DNA from: Thalassotalea sp. PP2-459
Lineage (GTDB): Bacteria; Pseudomonadota; Gammaproteobacteria; Enterobacterales; Alteromonadaceae
Assembly: GCF_001913705.1 (NCBI RefSeq)
Contig: NZ_MKQD01000019.1
Location: 62,001 to 126,000 of the forward strand
DNA length: 64,000 bases
Direction of reading: 5' to 3'
Shown here: in pieces, positions 1-10,585 of the stretch
How positions within the stretch are numbered: the stretch's first letter is position 1
How the letters are laid out: each line of letters starts with the position of its first letter
Program-made: the position numbers and the translations under genes
Notes under the pieces: model-generated
What the model was told of the DNA's origin: nothing
Database searches by the model: none
What the model saw: only the letters and a program-made list of their open reading frames with translations

Positions 1-606
1 TGGGTCATTCGCAGATGTTTCGAGTTGTTAAAAAAACTGGATGCATTGGGCTTACATGACGTAAAAATGGCAATAAATTTATCGGCGGGACAATTTATTG
101 ATAACAACCTTCCTCATTATTTACATCATTTATTGGATGAGTTTAATGTCGGAGCTGATCGCTTTGAATTAGAGTTGACAGAGCAAACCCTAGTCAAAGA
201 TATTGATCGTGCGATAGATACCATGAACTTACTAAAGGAAAATGGTTTTAGTTTTGCCATTGACGATTTTGGCACAGGCTACTCTTCCTTGGCATATATT
301 AAGAAAATGCCAATTGACGTGATTAAAATTGATAAAAGTTTTATTTTTGGCATGTTAGAAAATCATGCTGATTATCAGATCATTATGTCGACAATCGCTA
401 TGGTTAAAAACTTAGGGCTAACGGTTATTGCAGAGGGGGTTGAAAGTAGTGCGCAGCTGAGAAGCTTAACCGAAAGTGACTGCGATATTATCCAAGGGTA
501 TTATTTTTCCAAGCCGATCCCAGAAGTTGACATTCTTGGCTTTGTTGAAACACAGTTTGTTAACGGTTATTGGAAAACTCAACCAACAATATCTACTACT
601 TCTTGA
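1..606 (+). CDS. EAL-domain cyclic-di-GMP phosphodiesterase, C-terminal part
   Basis: The frame is open from the first base, so this is the 3' end of a gene that begins outside the window. The EAL domain normally hydrolyses cyclic-di-GMP to pGpG. Visible motifs are the N of INLSAGQF, the E of ELTE, the loop-6 motif DDFGTGYSS, the K of DVIKID, AEGVE, and QGYYFSKP near the end. The catalytic glutamate of the EAL signature itself would lie upstream, so activity cannot be judged fully, but every ligand that should be in this part is present. The domain runs almost to the stop, so it is the last domain. N-terminal partners such as GGDEF or PAS cannot be seen. Confidence 0.93.
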   Translation, partial: WVIRRCFELLKKLDALGLHDVKMAINLSAGQFIDNNLPHYLHHLLDEFNVGADRFELELTEQTLVKDIDRAIDTMNLLKENGFSFAIDDFGTGYSSLAYIKKMPIDVIKIDKSFIFGMLENHADYQIIMSTIAMVKNLGLTVIAEGVESSAQLRSLTESDCDIIQGYYFSKPIPEVDILGFVETQFVNGYWKTQPTISTTS

Positions 607-675
607 GCTCTTCTTGCAGCTAAGTCGTGAGAGTAAAGTATCGCATAATATAACGAAACAGCTTAGGGTTGATTA

Positions 676-1341
676 ATGAATGTGAATAGTTGGTCTGTGT
701 TGCTAGCAGACGAAAAACAAAATGAATATTTCCAACAAACGTTATCGTACGTAAACCAACGTCGAGCGCAAGGAATTAATGTTTACCCTTCTGAACAAGA
801 GGTTTTTGCAGCGTTTGATTCGCCCTCGTTTGAACAGATAAAAGTGGTCATTCTAGGGCAAGATCCTTATCACGGTGCAGGCCAAGCACATGGTTTGTGT
901 TTTTCGGTCAAGCCAGGTGTTAAACCACCGCCATCGTTAGTGAATATCTATAAAGAATTGCAAACTGATATCTCTGACTTTCAACTTCCTCAACACGGTA
1001 ATTTACAAGCTTGGGCTGAGCAAGGCGTATTTTTGTTAAATACTGTGCTTACTGTAGAAGAAGGGCAAGCACACTCTCATAAAAAACTAGGATGGGAACA
1101 GTTTACTGATCGCGTCATTGAACTGTTAAGTAAGCATGGTGAAGGTATTGTTTTTTTGCTGTGGGGGGCTCACGCACAAAAGAAGGGTAAAAACATCGAT
1201 GCAACAAAACACGTTATTTTAACCGCACCTCACCCGTCGCCATTGTCTGCACATCGTGGCTTTTTCGGTTGCCAGCACTTTTCCAAAACCAATAAATATT
1301 TACAGCAGTTAGGAAAAGCGCCGATTAATTGGCAAGTCTAA
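676..1341 (+). CDS. ung: uracil-DNA glycosylase, family 1
   Basis: Removes uracil from DNA and starts base excision repair in the cytoplasm. The protein has 221 residues, the usual length. The water-activating motif GQDPYH is at residues 61-66 (Asp63) and the DNA-intercalating motif HPSPLS begins at His186, followed by the usual RGFFGCQHF segment. The ATG at 676 follows a TAA in the spacer after the EAL gene; the 69-bp gap shows no terminator. The gene converges on dsbD with only 4 bp between the stops. Nothing about it is unusual. Confidence 0.98.
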   Translation: MNVNSWSVLLADEKQNEYFQQTLSYVNQRRAQGINVYPSEQEVFAAFDSPSFEQIKVVILGQDPYHGAGQAHGLCFSVKPGVKPPPSLVNIYKELQTDISDFQLPQHGNLQAWAEQGVFLLNTVLTVEEGQAHSHKKLGWEQFTDRVIELLSKHGEGIVFLLWGAHAQKKGKNIDATKHVILTAPHPSPLSAHRGFFGCQHFSKTNKYLQQLGKAPINWQV

Positions 1342-1345
1342 TTGT

Positions 1346-3154
1346 CTAAAAAGTGTCTTCAATATGCTTAGCAAATTCATCCGCTGCCATAAAGCCCGTA
1401 ACCCGACGATGGCTTATCTCTTGACCTTCTAAGTTAAAAAATAAGATAGAGGGTAAGCCAAACACATCATAATGCTTCATCAATGCAATACTTGCAGCAG
1501 AGCCAGTATCAGTAAGGTCTATTTGCACTAAGTGAGTATTCGCTAATGCTTTTTGTACCACAGGTACTGGAAAGGTTTTATGTTCAAACTCTTTACAGGC
1601 GACACACCAATCAGCGTATAAATCGACCATAACTGTTTCGCCATTAGCATTTGCTTCGTTCACAACCGCTTCAAGCTCAGCTAAATTATTGACGTAAGTA
1701 AAGGCTTTTGTTTCGGCGTGTTGTGTGGGTAGCACTTGGTAGTACTGTGCTAAGTGGTAGCTAAAAAATAACGTTATCGCGACGATTACACCACTATTGA
1801 AAAACTTTTTTATAGTGGTTCGGTTTTTTAACGTTAACTTTAAGAAGTAAGCACTCGCTGACAATAGAATAATTATAGATAGTGAAAATGCTATGCTACT
1901 TGGTAATATTCTTTCGAGTAAAAATACAGGTACCGTTAATAATAAAAAGCCAAATACAACTTTTATTGTTTCCATCCAAGGTCCTGCTTTAGGAAGTAGC
2001 TTGCCACCAGAACTACCCAGAATAAGTAGTGGTATTCCCATGCCTAAACTCAATGCATAAAGTGCAGCAGCCCCTAAGGCAACATCCCCTGATTGAGAAA
2101 TATACAATAGAGCACCGGTTAAAGGTGCGGTGGTGCAAGGTGAAGCGACTAAACCTGATATTGCACCCATACTAAAAACGCCACCATAAGAACCCGATTT
2201 TTGGCTATTACTTAAATTGTTTAATTTTTGCTGCCAACTGGTCGGTAGGCTTAAATTGAAAACACCAAACATTGAAAACGCTAGGAAAATAAACAACACG
2301 CTTAATGTAATCAGTACTGCAGGGTGTTGAAACATCGCTTGAAATTTGGCACCTGCTAACGCAACAACTATACCTAATAAGGTATAGGTTACTGCCATCC
2401 CCTGTACATAGGTAAAAGACAATGTAAAGGCTCGGCTAGTCGTTAATGTTTGTTTTTGTCCAACAATAATCCCCGTTAAAATTGGGTACATAGGAAATAC
2501 GCATGGAGTAAAAGATAACAATAAACCACCAAGGAAAAAGGCTGCAAGGGTCCACCAAAGGCTTTCATTTTTAAGTAATTCCACTAATTGATGTTGTTCG
2601 CTACTTGGGCTAGCTGACACCTTAGTATTAACTGAAGCGCTATCTCCCGTATCTTGTGACATAGCCGCAAAAATATCAGCGGAACTGGCACTTGAGGAAA
2701 TTAAATCAATGGTTTTAATTTCAGGCGGGTAACAGAGTCCTTTTTTGGCACACCCTTGAAAACGGATCACCAATTGTGCATTGTCATCAATATTTTCTAA
2801 AACAAGGGTAATTGATAGCGGCTTTTCGTAAATTTCTTGGATACCAAAAAATTCATCCTCGTGTTGAACCCCTTGAGGTAGTTCAACTTCATTTACTGTG
2901 ACGTTTTTACCGTCAAAAGAAAACTGTTTCTTATATAGATAATAACCGTCAACAATATCGAAAGTAATTTCTACCGTTTGTTGTTTTTGTTCAAAATTAA
3001 AATTGAAGGCAAGATCGGGTGATAAGAACTCCTGTTCATTGTTAAACAGTGAACTAGCGCTACTATCAAAAATAGAGTCTTGAGGGCTTGCAGAAACCAG
3101 AGAAACAGTTGTAACGCAAAGTAGTAAAAGTAAGGAGAGAATATGTTTAATCAT
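1346..3154 (-). CDS. dsbD: thiol:disulfide interchange protein DsbD
   Basis: Carries electrons from cytoplasmic thioredoxin across the inner membrane to periplasmic DsbC, DsbG and CcmG. The 602-residue protein has all three parts. The N-terminal periplasmic domain has Cys135 and Cys141 (CAKKGLC). The eight-helix core has the two paired cysteines in SFTPCVFP and ASPCTTAP. The C-terminal thioredoxin-like domain has WCVAC near residue 518. I place the start at the ATG at 3154, which gives a clean signal peptide (MIKHILSLLLLL...) and overlaps the end of cutA by 8 bp; an in-frame ATG at 3172 would add six residues in front of it. The cutA-dsbD pairing is common in gammaproteobacteria and implies co-transcription. 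Confidence 0.96.
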   Translation of the reverse strand: MIKHILSLLLLLCVTTVSLVSASPQDSIFDSSASSLFNNEQEFLSPDLAFNFNFEQKQQTVEITFDIVDGYYLYKKQFSFDGKNVTVNEVELPQGVQHEDEFFGIQEIYEKPLSITLVLENIDDNAQLVIRFQGCAKKGLCYPPEIKTIDLISSSASSADIFAAMSQDTGDSASVNTKVSASPSSEQHQLVELLKNESLWWTLAAFFLGGLLLSFTPCVFPMYPILTGIIVGQKQTLTTSRAFTLSFTYVQGMAVTYTLLGIVVALAGAKFQAMFQHPAVLITLSVLFIFLAFSMFGVFNLSLPTSWQQKLNNLSNSQKSGSYGGVFSMGAISGLVASPCTTAPLTGALLYISQSGDVALGAAALYALSLGMGIPLLILGSSGGKLLPKAGPWMETIKVVFGFLLLTVPVFLLERILPSSIAFSLSIIILLSASAYFLKLTLKNRTTIKKFFNSGVIVAITLFFSYHLAQYYQVLPTQHAETKAFTYVNNLAELEAVVNEANANGETVMVDLYADWCVACKEFEHKTFPVPVVQKALANTHLVQIDLTDTGSAASIALMKHYDVFGLPSILFFNLEGQEISHRRVTGFMAADEFAKHIEDTF

Positions 3155-3467
3155 GAGTATGTATTGATTCATCTAGCCAAGTTAAATAATCCTGATTCCC
3201 TTTGCTAATATCCAAAGCGATAATTTCAGGTACGTCATACGGGTGAAGCTGGGTAATTGTATCAGCTAATTGTTTAAATATTGCAGCTTTTGATTTGATG
3301 ATTAGTTGCACTTCAACGTTTTTTTCAATATTACCTTGCCATAAATAGACAGAAGAAACGTTTGAAATAATATTCACGCAAGCTGCTATGCTTTGTTTTA
3401 CGAGTGCTTCAGCAATTTCATTCGCCACCTCATTAGAAGGGCAGGTACATAACACGATTTGATACAT
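3147..3467 (-). CDS. cutA: divalent-cation tolerance protein CutA
   Basis: Small trimeric cytoplasmic protein of the CutA1 family, first linked to copper tolerance; its exact biochemical role is unsettled. The 106 residues match the family length. The recognisable segments are the N-terminal strand with CTCPSNEVANEIAEALV, the AACVNII strand, a YLWQG motif, and HPYDVPEIIAL near the end. It is the first gene of a cutA-dsbD transcription unit and overlaps dsbD by 8 bp. A CutA-DsbD operon makes sense because the N-terminal domain of DsbD was also described as a copper-tolerance locus (CutA2). Confidence 0.95.
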   Translation of the reverse strand: MYQIVLCTCPSNEVANEIAEALVKQSIAACVNIISNVSSVYLWQGNIEKNVEVQLIIKSKAAIFKQLADTITQLHPYDVPEIIALDISKGNQDYLTWLDESIHTHD

Positions 3468-3594
3468 AATATTGAGGCCATCTGTTAGTGCTTGCCCTAA
3501 TCTAAAGTAATATTGAGGGTCTGTAAAACGTCACTGGTTGAAAAAGACCTGATAAGCCTCATATCTGTTTCAATGTATTAGGAGATTTTATTAC

Positions 3595-4074
3595 ATGTTT
3601 CGCATTTTGTTTTTTTTATTTATCGTCATTCCCATCATTGAAATAATGGTATTAATGCAGGTAGGAGCATTAATTGGTGCATGGCCCACAATCGCAATTG
3701 TTGTTATTACTGCATGGCTTGGCGCAAAGAATGTAAAACAGCAGGGAATTGCTACTCTACAATCTGTGCAGGATAAAATGGCGCAGGGTGAAGCACCGTC
3801 TAATGAAATTGTTGCGGGTTTACTTTTGTTAGTGGCAGGTGTGCTATTGGTGACACCTGGTTTTGTTACTGACTTTTTTGGTCTGTCGCTATTAATCCCA
3901 CAGGTTAGAAATGGTTTGATTAATGCCGTGCAAAAACAATTATCACAACATACCGTTGTACATACACAACAGTTTGGCTTTCATCAACAATCTCCGTTTG
4001 ATCAAGAAGAGCAACAGCCTGAGCAACGTAACGAGAACAAAACGATTGAAGGCGAATTTGAACGTAAAGAGTAA
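3595..4074 (+). CDS. fxsA: FxsA family membrane protein
   Basis: Small inner-membrane protein of the FxsA family (159 residues). In E. coli its overexpression relieves phage T7 exclusion by the F plasmid; its normal role is unknown. Hydrophobic segments lie at about residues 3-22, 25-45 and 73-100, with the family block GAWPTIAIVVITAWLGA and the TPGFVTDFFG motif. The tail from about residue 120 is hydrophilic and rich in Q and E, as in homologues. A start-proximal AGGAG (3580-3584) supports the ATG at 3595. It sits directly upstream of groES, the same order as in several gammaproteobacteria, but a heat-shock-like promoter lies between them. Confidence 0.92.
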   Translation: MFRILFFLFIVIPIIEIMVLMQVGALIGAWPTIAIVVITAWLGAKNVKQQGIATLQSVQDKMAQGEAPSNEIVAGLLLLVAGVLLVTPGFVTDFFGLSLLIPQVRNGLINAVQKQLSQHTVVHTQQFGFHQQSPFDQEEQQPEQRNENKTIEGEFERKE

Positions 4075-4091
4075 TTTTTTTAAAAAAAGGG

Positions 4092-4116
4092 TTGTATTGA
4101 TGAAATACGGCCCTAT
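4092..4116 (+). promoter_or_regulatory. sigma-32-like heat-shock promoter of groES-groEL
   Basis: TTGTAT at 4092-4097 and CCCTAT at 4111-4116 are separated by 13 bp. This fits the sigma-32 pattern (TTGAAA, 11-16 bp, CCCAT) fairly well, and it lies 52 bp upstream of groES. Inference from motif and position only; no CIRCE element is seen. Confidence 0.55.
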
Positions 4117-4167
4117 TTATCTTTCAACTTAATTATTTTGTTAACAACATTCTCAGGAGAGAAATAA

Positions 4168-4458
4168 ATGAGCATTCGTCCATTACACGATCGCGTAATT
4201 ATTAAGCGTAAAGAAGTAGAGTCTAAGTCTGCTGGCGGTATCGTTTTAACGGGTAGCGCTGCTGAGAAATCGACTCGTGGTGAAGTAGTTGCCGTAGGCA
4301 ACGGCCGTATTTTAGAAAACGGTGAAGTACGTGCCTTAGACGTAAAGGTAGGTGACCAGGTTATCTTCAATGAAGGCTACGGCGTAAAAACGGAAAAAAT
4401 CGATGGTGAAGAGGTATTGATCCTTAGCGAAACTGATATTTTAGCTATCGTTGAGTAA
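4168..4458 (+). CDS. groES: co-chaperonin GroES
   Basis: Heptameric lid of the GroEL folding chamber. The 96 residues match the family exactly. The N-terminal [10 protein letters not shown], the mobile loop around residues 17-34 with SAGGIVLTG, and the C-terminal ILAIVE are all standard. A strong ribosome-binding site (CAGGAGA at 4155-4161) precedes the ATG. It is the first gene of the groES-groEL operon, behind a sigma-32-like promoter. The 148-bp gap to groEL is longer than in E. coli and contains a stem-loop. Confidence 0.99.
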   Translation: MSIRPLHDRVIIKRKEVESKSAGGIVLTGSAAEKSTRGEVVAVGNGRILENGEVRALDVKVGDQVIFNEGYGVKTEKIDGEEVLILSETDILAIVE

Positions 4459-4532
4459 ATATTAATTCATTGTACGTTGATTCTATATTCACGTATTGGT
4501 TGAAATTTAGGCATGGTTTAAAGGTTATTTAA

Positions 4533-4563
4533 CTCACAACGAGTACTACTCGTTTTACGTGAG
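4533..4563 (+). other. stem-loop in the groES-groEL spacer
   Basis: CTCAC (4533-4537) pairs with GTGAG (4559-4563), and inside it AACGAG (4538-4543) pairs with CTCGTT (4549-4554) around the loop TACTA, leaving TTAC bulged. It has no T-run, so it is not a terminator. It lies 43 bp upstream of the groEL start and could influence mRNA processing or translation. Function is inference. Confidence 0.45.
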
Positions 4564-4588
4564 AAACTTAAAACTGAGCCAAACATAA

Positions 4589-6259
<1,671 letters not shown>

Positions 6260-6307
6260 TAGATTTTTAAATCTATAACTGTAGCTCTAACTCTAACCAT
6301 TTAAACG

Positions 6308-6337
6308 AAGCCTGAATAGTGATATTCAGGCTTTTTT
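6308..6337 (+). terminator. rho-independent terminator after groEL
   Basis: An 11-bp perfect stem, AAGCCTGAATA (6308-6318) with TATTCAGGCTT (6323-6333), a four-base loop and a run of six T. It lies 48 bp after the groEL stop. Confidence 0.93.
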
Positions 6338-6840
6338 ATCTCTATTAATATTCTACCAACAGATGTTTTGTTTTAATTATACGAATTTTTGACGTTAGTT
6401 TATCCATTCTGAAAGGTCTGCATTAAGGCTTATAGCGGACACTGGTATTTAATTATAAAACGGCTGCTCTGATACGATATAAACGTTAGTCTTGGCTTAC
6501 CTAGCGATAAGTGATCTGTCATTGCGGTCATTATCATCAATAATTTTTTAGCTATTTTTAATATTCAAAAGACGTTAAATTAACTATCATATTAATAGCT
6601 ACTAAAACAGTCATTCATCATTAAACAACTAATGCTAACTTTTTGATGACGTTAGTGTTTGTTTTACTCATTGGAGCTCCACAGACAAAGTAATCATTAT
6701 ATCGATAGGGCTTAGGTTATTTAGAGCGATAAGCGTGTTGGTGCCAGAACGAAGTTGGAGTAACTTACTCGCTTTTACGGAAATTTAGATATAATTCTTA
6801 TTTTCGAATCATCGATAGCATATAAACAGGAAAGCATTCA
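6338..6840. other. intergenic region with no recognisable gene
   Basis: About 500 bp of AT-rich sequence between the groEL terminator and the AraC-type gene. I see no convincing reading frame, RNA gene or repeat. TATAAT at 6790-6795 could be a -10 box for the downstream gene, but no good -35 box stands 16-18 bp before it. AGGAAA at 6829-6834 is the ribosome-binding site of that gene. Confidence 0.5.
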
Positions 6841-8004
6841 GTGGTTGAGAGTATTGTAGTAATGTTTGAAAATATTGTCTTAGTGGTGTTTTTTTCTTAT
6901 TTATTTGTAGCCACCTATCTTTGTAGTCTTAGCTCTGGCAATCGCTTACGTCATAAACTACTTGCAGCTTATCTATTAGTTGTAGTCATTGATTTGAGTA
7001 ACATCATATTTAACGACTTTTACCAAACTTATCCCGATTTAGATATGCTCAGATATAATGTTTCACTGTTTATGGGGCCGACTTTATACCTTTATGTTAA
7101 AACAGCTATTTATAATGACTTTACATTAAAACTTAAACACTTATTGCACACCATTCCTTACGTCATAGCTTGTCTCGTGATGATACCCAATTTTTTCAGT
7201 GTGGATAATGCTTCAAAACAGCTTTGGTATGACAACTTCACTGCTGTAGCTGAATTAACCTTTATTCATTTCATGACATCTATACAGTTTGGCTTGTACC
7301 TTGTAGCCATTTATAAACATATAATAAGGTATCGGAAAGTTGTTGTAGAAAATTACTCTGATGCAGATAGATTAAACAAGCGTTGGTTAACCCAACTGAT
7401 ATTTTTGTTTACTCTGATCTATTTTATAGGTTTAGGAAGAATGTATTTTAGGTTCTCGATTTACCAAAACTATGAGTTAGAAAGACTAGTGCAACTATTC
7501 ATGGTTATTTCGGCGTTATTAAGTATTTGTTGTATATTGTGGCAAGCGCTGCATAAACCTGAGCTATTTAACGGAGTAAGTTCAACCATAACAGTGACTG
7601 ATGAACTGGCTACCAGTAAAGATAATTCAAGTGTTGCTAAAACTCCCACTATCGAAACTGAAAAATACGATGCTATTGTTTTGCGATTAAGGAACTACAT
7701 GGAGCATAATAAGCCTTTTTTAGATCCCTATTTAAGCGTAGATACTTTGGCGGAACGAATTAACCTACCTAGCAGTGAGCTCTCAATAACTATCAACAGA
7801 AAAATAGGGCAACACTTCTTTGATTTCGTGAATTTGTATCGAATAAATTTAGCTGCCGAAATGCTGATCAAAAATGAGCAACCGTCAAAAACGGTTTTAG
7901 AGATCTTGCACGAAGTGGGGTTTAATTCAAAATCATCGTTTAATACTGCCTTTAAAAAACACCTGTTGATGACACCTTCTCAATATCGAAAATTACATTC
8001 ATAA
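6841..8004 (+). CDS. AraC-family regulator with membrane-spanning N-terminus
   Basis: A 387-residue protein. The first ~240 residues are mostly hydrophobic, with about seven predicted membrane helices. The last ~105 residues form an AraC/XylS-type double helix-turn-helix (from about YMEHNKPFLDPYLSVDTLAE to TPSQYRKLHS, with GFNSKSSFNTAFKK as the second HTH). Such proteins are thought to sense a signal in the membrane and bind DNA directly. The start is taken as GTG at 6841 because AGGAAA lies seven bases before it; an ATG at 6862 is an alternative. The next gene, 238 bp downstream on the same strand, is a secreted serine hydrolase and a plausible target, but this is inference from position. 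Confidence 0.85.
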   Translation: MVESIVVMFENIVLVVFFSYLFVATYLCSLSSGNRLRHKLLAAYLLVVVIDLSNIIFNDFYQTYPDLDMLRYNVSLFMGPTLYLYVKTAIYNDFTLKLKHLLHTIPYVIACLVMIPNFFSVDNASKQLWYDNFTAVAELTFIHFMTSIQFGLYLVAIYKHIIRYRKVVVENYSDADRLNKRWLTQLIFLFTLIYFIGLGRMYFRFSIYQNYELERLVQLFMVISALLSICCILWQALHKPELFNGVSSTITVTDELATSKDNSSVAKTPTIETEKYDAIVLRLRNYMEHNKPFLDPYLSVDTLAERINLPSSELSITINRKIGQHFFDFVNLYRINLAAEMLIKNEQPSKTVLEILHEVGFNSKSSFNTAFKKHLLMTPSQYRKLHS

Positions 8005-8242
8005 GTTATCAATAGGTATGAATTAATTTTTCATTAATCACGCTAGCCCAATATAAATGCAAGGTCCGACTTTTTTAGTCGGTCGAACTATTGCTAGAAC
8101 TACGCCATTATACCCCTTCAATGTTGACGCCATTACTATTTAACGAATGGCAAAATGATCGCCCAATAATGATTCTTTCCACGACTAAGTTAGCAGGGAA
8201 ATATTTACTATTGGGTTTCATGTTTAGTATAAAGGGTAAAAA

Positions 8243-9736
8243 ATGAGCAGATCTATTAGTTACAATACAGCACTATATGTGAAAGCTACTGTACTTTCAC
8301 TCTGTCTAATAATGGGGCTAACAAGTGGTTTAGCACAGGCAGACGAGATAGATGATTTTCTGCGTGCTGAAATGCTCGACAGAAAAATTCCTGGTTTACA
8401 ATTGGCTATTGTTAAAAATGGAAAAATAGTTAAAACAGCAAGTTATGGTTTAGCCAACATTCAAGACGCTATTCCGGTAGACGATAACACCGTATTTTCA
8501 ATTAACTCAATTACTAAGGCATTTACCGGTGTCGCGGTAATGCAATTGGTTGAGCTGGGCAAGCTTGAAGTGTCTGCAAAAATCTCTAAATACATACCAA
8601 GTTTACCCGCTGAATGGCATAACGTTACAGTAAAACAGCTATTAACTCACACTTCAGGGCTACCAGATATCATGAATAGCAACAATGCCCAGTTAATTTC
8701 CAGTGAGGGTGCAAAAGCGTCATGGGAATTAGTTAAAAAAAGGCCACTAGATTTTAAAGCCAATAGCCAATTTCGCTATAACCAAACGAATTATTTGCTG
8801 ATAGGTAAAATCATAGACAATGTGAGTGGCCAAAATTTTATCGACTATATAACTCAAAACCAGTTACGTAGAGCAAATATGGGTAGAACCGAAGAAGCCG
8901 GCTTTTCAAATCTTAAAGACGTAGTAATGCACTCTGCGCGTCGTTATACTTATTATTATGGCTCGGGCGAAATATCGAACATAAAGGCGGCAGACTTCCC
9001 GGCTTTTCTTCGTACTACGGCAGGCATGAGTTCTACTGCTACAGAAATTGCTACTTGGATTATTGCTTTACAAAATGGAAAGCTCCTAAGTAAACCTTCA
9101 AGTATCGAGACCTTATGGACACCAGCAGTACTCACTAGCGGTAAAACCAAAGGGTTTAATAAATTATTAAACGGTTATGCATTAGGATGGCCTGTTGTTG
9201 AAAGGCCGGAACACCCAGCAGTTGCAGCATCAGGAGGGGATCGTGCCGCGTTTTTTGTTTACCCAGAAGATGATCTATCAATTGTGGTGCTCACCAACCT
9301 TATGGGCGGTCTTCCATCACACTTTATAGATGAAATTGCAGGTTTTTATATTCCTCAAATGAAAGCAAAAAATGGTTTTGGCTTGCCTCCTGCCATAAAA
9401 GTACTTTGGAAGGAATTAGAATCACAAGGTTATATAAAGGCTGTGCAGCTTGCTAAAGAGTTACAGCAAACTCAACAGTTAAAGTTTGAAGAGGACGCAT
9501 TAAATAGCTGGGGTTATAAGCTGATAGAACAAAAGCAGTTGCAAAAAGCGTTAGAAATTTTTAAATTGAATACCCACCTTTACCCTTTAAGCGCCAATAC
9601 CTATGATAGCTTAGCGGAAACTTATTGGTTGTTAGGTGATAAACATAAAGCAGTTGAACTTTATAAAAAAGTACTTGAGTTAAAACCTGATAACAAACAC
9701 GCTAAAGAGCAATTAAAAAAGCTGATGAAAAGTTAA
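8243..9736 (+). CDS. secreted beta-lactamase-fold serine hydrolase with TPR tail
   Basis: A 497-residue protein of the class C beta-lactamase/esterase family (Pfam Beta-lactamase type). It has a signal peptide ending near residue 34 (GLAQA). The nucleophile motif SITK sits in SINSITKAFTG near residue 92. Where relatives have YSN, this protein has YNQ in FRYNQTNYLLIG. The usual third motif is replaced by a Gly-rich ASGGDRAAF segment. The last ~90 residues hold two TPR-like repeats (SWGYKLIEQKQLQKALEIF and SLAETYWLLGDKHKAVELY). The substrate is unknown; homologues include esterases and D-amino peptidases, so antibiotic resistance should not be assumed. It lies downstream of a membrane AraC regulator. 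Confidence 0.88.
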   Translation: MSRSISYNTALYVKATVLSLCLIMGLTSGLAQADEIDDFLRAEMLDRKIPGLQLAIVKNGKIVKTASYGLANIQDAIPVDDNTVFSINSITKAFTGVAVMQLVELGKLEVSAKISKYIPSLPAEWHNVTVKQLLTHTSGLPDIMNSNNAQLISSEGAKASWELVKKRPLDFKANSQFRYNQTNYLLIGKIIDNVSGQNFIDYITQNQLRRANMGRTEEAGFSNLKDVVMHSARRYTYYYGSGEISNIKAADFPAFLRTTAGMSSTATEIATWIIALQNGKLLSKPSSIETLWTPAVLTSGKTKGFNKLLNGYALGWPVVERPEHPAVAASGGDRAAFFVYPEDDLSIVVLTNLMGGLPSHFIDEIAGFYIPQMKAKNGFGLPPAIKVLWKELESQGYIKAVQLAKELQQTQQLKFEEDALNSWGYKLIEQKQLQKALEIFKLNTHLYPLSANTYDSLAETYWLLGDKHKAVELYKKVLELKPDNKHAKEQLKKLMKS

Positions 9737-10066
9737 GGTAAGGACGTTACATTATAACTTCTCAATATAAGAGCTAAGATCGTAAGCTGTTTTCAATATG
9801 CATCTTAATTCATAAAATTTAAAAATGTTTAACTAAGCCCTTGATTGGGGCAACAAGCGGGATATTCTACTTTATGTATTTATTTTTTAGTTAATGATCA
9901 GTTGCTTGTTCTATATATGGGCAGCATGATGTAATTTATGCTTGATTAAATAGATTCTGACATCGTTGCTTTTTCGACTCGCATAGCACGAGCTATGCAT
10001 CGCTTAAAGCGCCTTGTCATTGTCAATTTACCCTACGCTGAATGTATTGTTTGCACATTCATGAAT
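9737..10066. other. intergenic region with a small stem-loop
   Basis: No gene is seen. A 7-bp perfect inverted repeat GCATAGC (9981-9987) / GCTATGC (9992-9998) with loop ACGA lies near the middle. It has no T-run and is not obviously repeated elsewhere in this window. It could be a dispersed intergenic repeat. Confidence 0.4.
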
Positions 10067-10094
10067 AAAAAAAACCGCCTTGGCGGTTTTTTTT
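10067..10094 (-). terminator. terminator after the bacterioferritin genes
   Basis: A run of A, then CCGCC (10075-10079) and GGCGG (10082-10086), then a run of T. The stem is A8CCGCC with GGCGGT8. It can act in both directions; it lies 13 bp after the stop of the minus-strand bacterioferritin gene. Confidence 0.88.
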
Positions 10095-10107
10095 ATTCTG
10101 CGTATAA

Positions 10108-10575
10108 CTACAGTTGTGACTGCAAATAGTTCTCTAAACCAATAGTTTTAATCAGTCTAAGTTGTTGCTCTAACCAAAACGCATGATCTGTTTCCGTATC
10201 ATCAATTAACGTTTGCAGTATGTTACGAGTCACAAAATCTTTTTTCTGTTCACAAAGCGCCATGGCATCTTTTAAAGCGTTATCTACAGCAAGCTCTACG
10301 TCTAAATCATTGCTTAGCATCTGTGGCACGTCTTTGCCTATATCAAGGCCGGTACGTGTAACCATGTCAGGCGTACCTTCTAAAAATAGAATACGCTCTA
10401 TTAATAGTGTGGCATGACCTTTTTCGTCATCAAACTCATGATCGATACGTTCAAATAGCTTTGTTAAGCCCCAGTCATGGTACATTCTTGAATGAATGAA
10501 ATATTGGTCCATTGCGGCTAATTCGTAAGCTAACAAGCCGTTTAAGGCGTTAATAATTTCTGTATTACCTTTCAT
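10108..10575 (-). CDS. bfr: bacterioferritin, ferroxidase subunit lacking the heme ligand
   Basis: Iron-storage protein of the bacterioferritin family, 155 residues. It keeps all ferroxidase-centre ligands (E. coli numbering in brackets): Glu18, Glu51, His54, Glu94, Glu128 (127) and His131 (130). The heme-binding Met52 is replaced by Lys52. It therefore looks like the iron-oxidising subunit of a two-subunit bacterioferritin. The partner with the opposite pattern lies 10 bp upstream in the same operon. Heteropolymeric bacterioferritins of this type are known in Pseudomonas putida, Magnetospirillum and Neisseria. A terminator follows. Confidence 0.95.
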   Translation of the reverse strand: MKGNTEIINALNGLLAYELAAMDQYFIHSRMYHDWGLTKLFERIDHEFDDEKGHATLLIERILFLEGTPDMVTRTGLDIGKDVPQMLSNDLDVELAVDNALKDAMALCEQKKDFVTRNILQTLIDDTETDHAFWLEQQLRLIKTIGLENYLQSQL

Positions 10576-10585
10576 GATTAGTCCT

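Noticed and set aside
8066-8082. CCGACT/AGTCGG hairpin with a T5 loop after the AraC-type gene
   Set aside because: The T-run is in the loop rather than after the stem, so it does not look like a terminator.
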